NCBI GenBank assembly: GCA_012845835.1
Contig: JABAKD010000023.1
Coordinates: 21,050,203-21,114,202, forward strand
DNA from: Undaria pinnatifida
Taxonomy: Eukaryota > Sar > Phaeophyceae > Laminariales > Alariaceae
Reading direction: 5' to 3'
DNA length: 64,000 nt
Part shown: positions 57,564-64,000 of the stretch, in pieces
Layout: the number at the start of each line of letters is the position of its first letter
How positions within the stretch are numbered: position 1 is the first letter of the stretch
Notes under the pieces: model-generated
Seen by the model: the letters and a program-made list of their open reading frames with translations, nothing else
What the model was told of the DNA's origin: nothing
Databases searched by the model: none
Program-made: the position numbers and the translations under genes

Positions 57564-58513
57564 TCACAATTTCACCGGAGACAGACGTTGGCTTCTTCCG
57601 CATGGTCTGGGTCCACTGCTCAGACCCGTGTGACCCGTATTGCCGTAAGTGCTCGTAGACTTGATATATATCACCATGTGCAACGCTGCCTGCCAGTGCA
57701 ACAGCTGTGGCGCTGCAGAGCACCTTGCCATACCTTGCCATACCTTGCCACCGCTCGACCTGCGCTGTGGATGTCCGGTCGAGTTTGGTTCGCGTTCCAC
57801 ATCAAACGCCGTACCATCGACCGAACATACTCAGCAACGTCTGGCTCATTCTTGCCGAACCAATGGAGATTCAGGTCGACCACCATACGAATGCTCTTGC
57901 CGCGAGTGACACCGAACTCTGCTACGATAGTCTCGACAACCTGCAGTGACGTCCCCTCACTCTAGTCTCGAGTAAATCGGCAACCTGTGCACCACCACAA
58001 CTCATGATAGGAACGAGCTGGTTCAGTTCCTCATAAGAATTGTCACACCTGCTCAGAAGCCTCATCGCAAAAGATATCGCCTACATGTACTACTACCACA
58101 ATGGAAACGCCCCCCTGCTGTACCAAACAAATCACACACGCATCAGCCTCACTGCTCAACCCCAGGACTCCCCATGCCGGGCATCAAATGATGATGTCAT
58201 TGTCGCAACACTGCTTCAAGCCGTACCGACTACGACACAACTTAACCACCCTGCCGGACATCGCCCCGCACCCCCTTGGGAGGCGCATGTAGACATCCTT
58301 GCTTCGCTCAGACTGGACAAAAGGTTGCTCGGCATCGAAGTGGCACAATTCCAGTCTTAACTTGCACGCAGTTGCGGCCAGGAGACGAATGCTCGCAACG
58401 GGAAAAAGTACCGACAATATCAACGGCCGCACGTTGCCCAAAGCCCCTTGCCAATAATCTGGCCTTTGCCCGCACTGCTCTACCAAATTCGTTAACCTTC
58501 CAAGAAAAATCAA
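57564..58513 (-). pseudogene. Copia reverse transcriptase
   Basis: 58184-58513 gives FPVASIRLLAATACKLRL, then CHFDAEQPFVQSE (the first catalytic Asp) and DVYMRLPRGCGAMSGRVVKL with LCRSRYGLKQ. Near 58073-58100 the usual VDD box reads VHVGDIF, so one catalytic Asp is replaced by Gly. 57564-57886 continues with LMWNANQTRPDI. The enzyme is inactive by substitution as well as by frameshifts. Confidence 0.9.
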
Positions 58514-58573
58514 CTCAGCTGAGATCGTGTTATGCCGGTTATTGGCGACGTACCACCAAATGACGCGTTCATC

Positions 58574-59314
58574 TCAGCGCCGAACGTCCCCTCGCCGTTC
58601 AGGCTGCCGCTCTCTATATTCATAGCACGTATCCATAAATCCGAGCACCTGTCCGCGCATGCCCGAGCATACGTGTCGGGCTCTACCGCACTCGCAGGGC
58701 ATGAAGGTAGACCAAGGGGGGGGCATATACGACGGGAACTGGTCGGCAATGTCCATGTCGATGTCCTCTCTCGCGGCTAGCATCGAAATGAAGCAACGCT
58801 GCTCGACCATGCCCCCCTGCTGCCGTGAGACCGACCGCGTCGCAGCTGGCGATACCCGCGGCTGCTGCTGTCGCTGCGCCGATGAGGTAGCGGGTGGGGG
58901 CGCGATCACAGGCTTCCTCGACGCGCTGGCCAGCGGCGGATCCTGCAGCTTCGATATGGACGGCGCAGGCGGCGGAATCTCCGGTGATGCACAGACACTC
59001 GGTGCCTCGTGCCGCTGCGACATAGACGGCGCAAGCGGTGGGTGCTCCGACGATGCGCCCGATCCCGGCGCCTCCTGGCGTTGCAACACGGGTGACGTAC
59101 GCGACGGGTTGTCCGACCGTGCACCTAACGCCGGCGATGCACTGATCACTGGCCACCTCTGCCGGCACCTCACCTCGAAGCCCTGCGGCATTTCTAGTTG
59201 GTGGGCTAGGGCACTGACACCCCCCGCCTTCGCCGGTACCCTTCGCCGGTGGTGATGGTGAAGACATCGCAGCGCCTCCGTTGCCCGTGATCCACTTCCC
59301 CATGAAAAGCGCAC
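58574..59314 (-). pseudogene. Copia integrase-RT linker (Pro/Ser/Gln-rich)
   Basis: An open minus frame with recurring motifs (RQEAPGSGAS, RHEAPSVCAS and LQDPPLASAS, a repeat of about 24 residues) ending in DIDMDIADQFPSYMPPPW. Copia pol commonly has such a linker between integrase and polymerase. A second minus frame over the same DNA (58683-59453) is a shadow. Confidence 0.6.
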
Positions 59315-60207
59315 GCCGGTATCCCCACGTCACATTGGTTGAGTAGCTCGCGGCGCCTGAGCGATACCATAATTTTGCAGCAGTCCGATATGTGGATGTT
59401 GCCGGAGCTAAAGTAGAAGCATGGCTCACCCTTCGGGCCCGACATAACCACACGTTTGATCTTGTTGCGCCCCGGCATCATGTACGGAAGTGCGGAGACC
59501 CTGTAGGGCCTCTCGTGGAGTTACTCGAAAAAGAACATCATATCGGTCTTCTCATCCACCCGCGCCATGGTGTTGAGGGCGTCGCACATCCACGTTCAAG
59601 CTTCCGGCCACGTGTGCCCATAATCGAGCGCCTTGGCCGGGAACTCTACGTCATCGAACACGAGCTGGAACTCATGGAACGCTGCCATCCCTCCTTCCGC
59701 ATCAAAAATCATCTTCCGCTCCATATTTCAGCTGAGCCTGGGGCCGTCAACGGACGTGTACCCGCGGCGGTCGTTGTTGTCGGACATGAGAGTCTGGAAT
59801 CCCTTGTTCGTGAATTCGAGGCCGTTGCCCGTCCGGGGGCATGCCGGCTTCCCGCAGGCGTTGACTGCAGCAAGGAAAGTGCGGAAACCACGGGCAGCCG
59901 TGGCCGCGCTCTTGTCCCGGAAGAAGATCGTCCAGCCCATGTTGGTGGCGTCGTCGACGATGGTTAGGCAGTACTGAGCACAGCTGGTGGACGTCCGGAA
60001 TGGGTCCCGCAAGGCCGGTGAACATACGGTGCAGGCGCTGCTCGGCACGTTTCGATGTGGACTTGGCGATCGTGTGGATCCCTTTTCTTCCCGCATACCC
60101 GTTGCAATCCTCCAAACGTCCCGCCAACTTAATCCCCAACTGACGTGCAGACTGACGGAGAACAACATCGTGGGCGCGGCCGAGAGAATAATGCAAGTCG
60201 TTACCAC
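59206..60207 (-). pseudogene. Copia integrase
   Basis: 59728-60207 carries YCLTIVDDATNMGWTIFF (first catalytic Asp region), FRTFLAAVNACGKPACPRTG and NGLEFTNKGFQTL (where a D-x-G-x-EF motif with the second Asp is expected; here TGNGLEF, Asp lost). Downstream 59206-59481 has GRNKIKRVVMSGPKGEPC, resembling the C-terminal segment. It inserts element DNA; this copy is broken. Confidence 0.85.
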
Positions 60208-60224
60208 CGATCCAGCGTTACTTG

Positions 60225-60476
60225 TCAGACCTCAACAATACCACAGCAAACACGGGGGGGTTCTCGTGTCTCACTATCATAGTGGCTTCGACGTATTTGC
60301 CAAACGTCTCTTAGCACACACCCATCAAGCCTATGAACGCCTGTGCTGTCAAGCGTGATTGCGTGCTCCTCCTGAATGACATGGAAATAACACAGATCAA
60401 AAGGAACCCCGGGCACCAACGCTACGTTTCGCAGGGTAACTTCTACATCCTCAACACAGTGCATCACATCATCCAA
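60225..60476 (-). pseudogene. Copia gag pre-integrase region
   Basis: VTLRNVALVPGVPFDLCYFH and ITLDSTGVHRLDG fit the conserved segment between Copia protease and integrase (GAG pre-integrase). It precedes the integrase by a short gap. The protease active site itself was not found. Confidence 0.75.
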
Positions 60477-60692
60477 AATCCTAAAGTATTCTACAGCCCT
60501 TTTCTTGGCGCCGCCAGTGATGAAACAAATCTCATCAGGGCTAGGGAACCCCTTGTTGTAGAAAAAAAGTTGGTTACCAGTACAATTGATGGATGCAGTG
60601 CTATATCCAATTATATTTTTGCCCCCAGTCCTTTTGGGTTTCTATAGACCACCCCCAGTAGACGGTACATACATACCACTCGCTTGGCGACG

Positions 60693-61560
60693 CTAAATGC
60701 GCCACGAAGAGGGTGATCCCTGGGCCGGTTGACTGCTGCCCTCCGGCGGTTGGCTTTCAATTGTCGAGGAAGGCGGTCCACCACTGCAGGCTCCATGGCC
60801 CCCCTGCTCTGGCTGCCCCAGGACTTCGCCGCGTCCGGGTGCTCCACGGCCCTCACCGCCCCCGGCCCAATGCTGCACGCCACCGCCCTGACCACCCCTC
60901 GGCCCAATGCGATACTCCACAGCTCTCATCGCCCCCGACCAAAACCTGTACGCCACCGCCCCTACCGCCCCCGACCCAGTGTTGTACGCCACCGCCCTCA
61001 CCGCCCCCGGCTCAGCGTTGTACGCCACCGCCCTCATCGCCCCAGGCCCAAAATTGTGCTGCACTGCTCTCACCGCCCCCGGCTCAAACCTGTGCTCCGC
61101 CGCCCTCACCGCCCCCGGGCAAAGACTGTGCGCCACCGCCCTCACCGCCCTCACCCCAAACCAGTCCCCCCATGTTGCTGCTGCTGTTGCTGCTGGGGTC
61201 GGGGCTGCGGCTGCCTCTGGTAAGATTGACTCCCACCACCGAGCTGCAGCTGTTGTCCCCCAACTCCATACTGTCACTGCTTCTGCGACTGCTGCCCGGC
61301 GCCCTCATACTGTTGCTGTCGCTGCGGCTGCTTCCCCCCCCCCCCCATACGGCTGCTGTCGCTGCGGCTGCTGCCCGGCGCCCCCATAATGCTGCTTGGG
61401 CTGCTGCTGCAGCCAGGTGGCGCCAAACCTCTACTGCGACTCCTGCCGCTGTCCGGCGCCGCCGGACCTCTGCTTCTGGGGCTGCTGCTACTGCCATCTA
61501 GTGCCATCAAACCCCCCGCCCCTAGGGTTGCCCTGAAAGCCGCCACCGATGACGAGAGCA
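60693..61560 (-). pseudogene. Copia gag C-terminal low-complexity region
   Basis: One frame is Gln/Gly-rich (KQPQRQQQYEGAGQQSQKQ). Another carries a repeated phrase of about 15 residues with PGAVRAVAYN. In DNA it is a degenerate CCACCGCC-rich tract with period about 45 bp (60880-61160). Confidence 0.6.
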
Positions 61561-61699
61561 TGCGGATCCGTCCACGCTGCAGACGTCGACACGATTGCCG
61601 CTAACTTCCGCTTCTCCAACGCCGTGGTCTCGCGGTCAGGAGGTGCGCACGATTTCTTACATCTCCGAGCGCGTGATGCCGGGCCGAAGCAAGTTAGTT

Positions 61700-62450
61700 C
61701 GTTGCTTCACTTCGTCAAACTTGGAGGTAAGGCGACGTGCGATCAGGCGATTGACCTCGCCGTCCGACTTGTGGGTGCCTAAATGCACCGGTATGGACCT
61801 GGCCCATCGTAGACTGACTCCCGATTTCACATTTATATGTTTCTGGTGGAGGCATGAATTGCGTCAGCTGTGATATATGCGTGTACCACCTTGGTTTGTT
61901 TGTGTTTTTCCCTAGGGTATTTCTCAGCTCCAGAGTGACTGGGGCCTGTCCTGTGACCACGGACTTGATTATGCGAGTTAATTTGAGAACAACAACAACA
62001 ATGTCGACAATACGCTAAGCTTCCGTTCGACCCGAGCGAAGAACAACTTGGGGTCCTTATCCCCGTCCATGCTGACGTTCTTGAACTACTTATTCACATG
62101 ATCCCTCTCGGCATCACCAGTAGGCATATACCACTCCATGGCAGCCCTCAATTCTCCCTCTACTGACCCGGCTGCATGCATACTATTTTCTACGGGCGGC
62201 ACTTGCACCGCCTGCATAAGGAATTCGCAAACTTTGTCGCATTTCTCCACCTCCTCCAAACCATAACGGTATGTCGACCGTTCTCGCTCCGCAATACCCC
62301 TCCAACCTTCTGCTATCCGAATTGGGGGCGGGTGTGGGCTCAAGCGCACTATTCAAAATCCGAGCCATCAAGAAATATCGAAAGCGACCTGACGGCAAGT
62401 GAACCTTTGCACCATTGCACCTAGGGACTCGCGTGCTGTTGTGCGACATA
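61700..62450 (-). pseudogene. Copia gag N-terminal part
   Basis: Frames include MSHNSTRVPRCNGAKVHLPS (start near 62448), YGLEEVEKCDKVCEFLMQAV with MEWYMPTGDAERDHV (62086-62349), and VTGQAPVTLELRNT (61715-61960). The phrases FKNVSMDGDKDPKLFFARVE (about 62020-62080) recall Copia capsid. Confidence 0.65.
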
Positions 62451-62726
62451 ATCAACGACGTGCCTGTCTGGCTGTGGTAGCCCTGCTGCTGCTGCCTATG
62501 CGCCCTTGGCTGCTTGGTGGCCGACGCAATTTGCCGATCGCCCAGCTCCTTAGCGCTCGCCTCAGATACGTCCCTAGCCGTTTCCTCCGCTGCTGGCCTT
62601 GCCGTTGTCGCGGCAGCGTCAAGTTTTGTACACGCTGCAGAAACAGCCCGCTCTCCTCTAACATAACAGCACCCCTTCAACGTCGCCGGCCCGAACCGAA
62701 ACGATAATCGTTTTGAAATACACTGC

Positions 62727-63145
62727 TTTAGCGACGCAAGTTGTGTTGTTGCGCACCTTGCCCCTATGCCGTAGAGAGGAGGGCAAAAAATGTACTTCAA
62801 GGTATATCGTATCACCACCAAAATACACACACGAAGGTCGTACCGTTCTGTCACAGGCCCTCGCACACACAGAACAAAGAAAAAGCGGCAACAGTATGCC
62901 ACGCGCTCCGTACACCCACGAGTGACCCGTACCTTGTTTTCACAGATTCCCCTCGGCCATATAAACAGGCGGTATTGTTGTATCACACGCTCGGGTCGTA
63001 TTGTATTAGCATGAGCGACTACCTCTGAGGCAAATCATCCACCTCAAGAAGACTCTATGTTTATCAATGATGTCCACATATAATATGAAAACCCAAATAT
63101 CCGCAGAACAGCGTCTGAAACCGTAGTATCATGAACAACACCCTC
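62727..63145. repeat. Dispersed repeat, second copy of 55495-55885
   Basis: About 420 bp, direct orientation, with small indels (for example GTACTTCAAGGTATATCGTA extra at 62790). It lies where a 5' LTR of the Copia element might be expected but is unrelated to its 3' LTR. Confidence 0.85.
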
Positions 63146-64000
63146 TCCGTCCTAATTTTGCCGAGGGCGCACCAAACACGTGCATGAATGTACAAGGTCT
63201 GCTTCGCCAAAACGCTGTGGATGTTTGGACTTTTGTACGTAAAAATGCACAGTTTACGGCATTGTCTTGAAATTTACCTATTTTCAGTACTATTACTCGA
63301 ATTTTGGGCGGGGCATCTGACTCTAAATCCGCACAACTATGTGAGATATTCTACTGTTTGTGATGAACTTCTTACAATAATGTCGTGGAGTGCATGGGGC
63401 CGATTGGCTTCGGAAAAAAGTTAAGAAAATGTGGTGGGCCAATGTTTTTGCGCGCAATAGCTGAAACCGCGAAATGCCGATTCGACAGAAAAATAGCTTG
63501 AACAATTGTATCTTCTCGTGTGTTTAGCCGAGATCAATATCCTCCACCGCACAAAATTCTGAGACGTTTATATTAATTTCAGGAGAGAAAACAAGGAAAT
63601 CTTCCACCAGCTGTTTTTTTGTTATCTGGAAACAAAAGAAAAATAGGTGGCCTTTTAATACGAGAAAACTCTCAGAAACATTTCTGGGCCATTTGCACAC
63701 GTTGCTGGGAATACTCTTTGCCCAAATAGATATTTTTAATACATCTGACTATGTCATGTGCTCCTCCTGTCCATAACGACCGGTATGATACCAACTTAGT
63801 GGCCATTCAAATTGAAATCACATTTTGTTTTTGCCGGGCTACATACTTGTCACTTTGGACGAGAACCGGCCTTTAGTAACGACCCAGGCCCGACTTGATT
63901 ATCTAGTCGCGGCACGGTAACACAAACACTACTCCGGTAAGAGGCTGGAAAATGTGACCGATCATAAAGACGGAGAACTGAATACCAAAAATAAACGAGT
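63146..64000. other. No gene recognised
   Basis: AT-rich, non-repetitive within the window. Short frames only (63188-63424 plus, without motif). Confidence 0.4.

Larger units (their letters stand above)
56437..62450 (-). mobile_element. Decayed Ty1/Copia-type retrotransposon, minus strand
   Basis: From the right: gag (about 61700-62450), Gln/Gly-rich gag end (60693-61560), gag pre-integrase (60225-60476), integrase (59728-60207), Pro/Ser-rich linker (58574-59314), polymerase (about 57560-58513), RNase H (57183-57443), polypurine tract (G9, 56991-56999) and 3' LTR (56437-56990). INT before RT is the Copia order. No matching 5' LTR was found to the right. Stops and shifts occur throughout. Confidence 0.9.

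Noticed and set aside
58659-59255. 198-codon plus-strand Cys/Gly-rich frame
   Set aside because: Antisense of the Copia linker, whose identity is set by integrase and RT on both sides.

Overview
This is a eukaryotic, retroelement-packed stretch with almost no host coding sequence. There are no bacterial-style operons, ribosome binding sites or rRNA. Nearly every recognisable protein is a piece of a transposable element, usually broken by stops and frameshifts, and the spaces between are satellites, minisatellites and dispersed repeats. The lineage cannot be fixed from this sequence alone. The mix of a GPY/F-chromodomain Ty3 family, Copia elements and LINE relics would suit an alga or other protist such as a stramenopile, but that is a weak inference.

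Layout. 1-17.5 kb holds two relatives of one Ty3/gypsy chromovirus, both on the minus strand and in tandem. Copy 1 (about 1-6640) keeps zinc knuckle, NADAR, protease, reverse transcriptase, RNase H and the first part of integrase, then runs off the window. Copy 2 (about 7791-17512) keeps gag, zinc knuckle, NADAR, RNase H end, integrase, GPY/F and chromodomain, but has lost the protease active site and the whole reverse transcriptase in one in-frame deletion. A 1375-bp palindromic element with 9-bp target duplications (8022-9396), Mutator-like in form, sits inside its last coding part. 17.7-19.7 kb is minisatellite. 20785-25524 is an LTR-bounded Copia element with a perfect AGTGT duplication. 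25.6-28.5 kb is a pentanucleotide satellite whose unit changes step by step along the array. 29.3-37.1 kb is a long degenerate array of about 66-bp units, with a MITE inside.

40586-41823 is the only convincing host gene: an alpha/beta-hydrolase (HSL-type esterase) on the minus strand with one frameshift. 42.1-47.2 kb mixes a solo LTR between two tRNA-like relics, a second LTR family with a poly-G polypurine tract, and LINE fragments in opposite orientations. 51.8-54.5 kb is bounded by about 410-bp inverted LTR-like repeats. 56.4-62.5 kb is a decayed Copia element on the minus strand.

The most notable observation is a NADAR (YbiA-like, ADP-ribose-related) domain inside the polyprotein of both Ty3 copies, between the gag zinc knuckle and the protease. 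Its lesions differ between the copies, so it was part of the family before both died.
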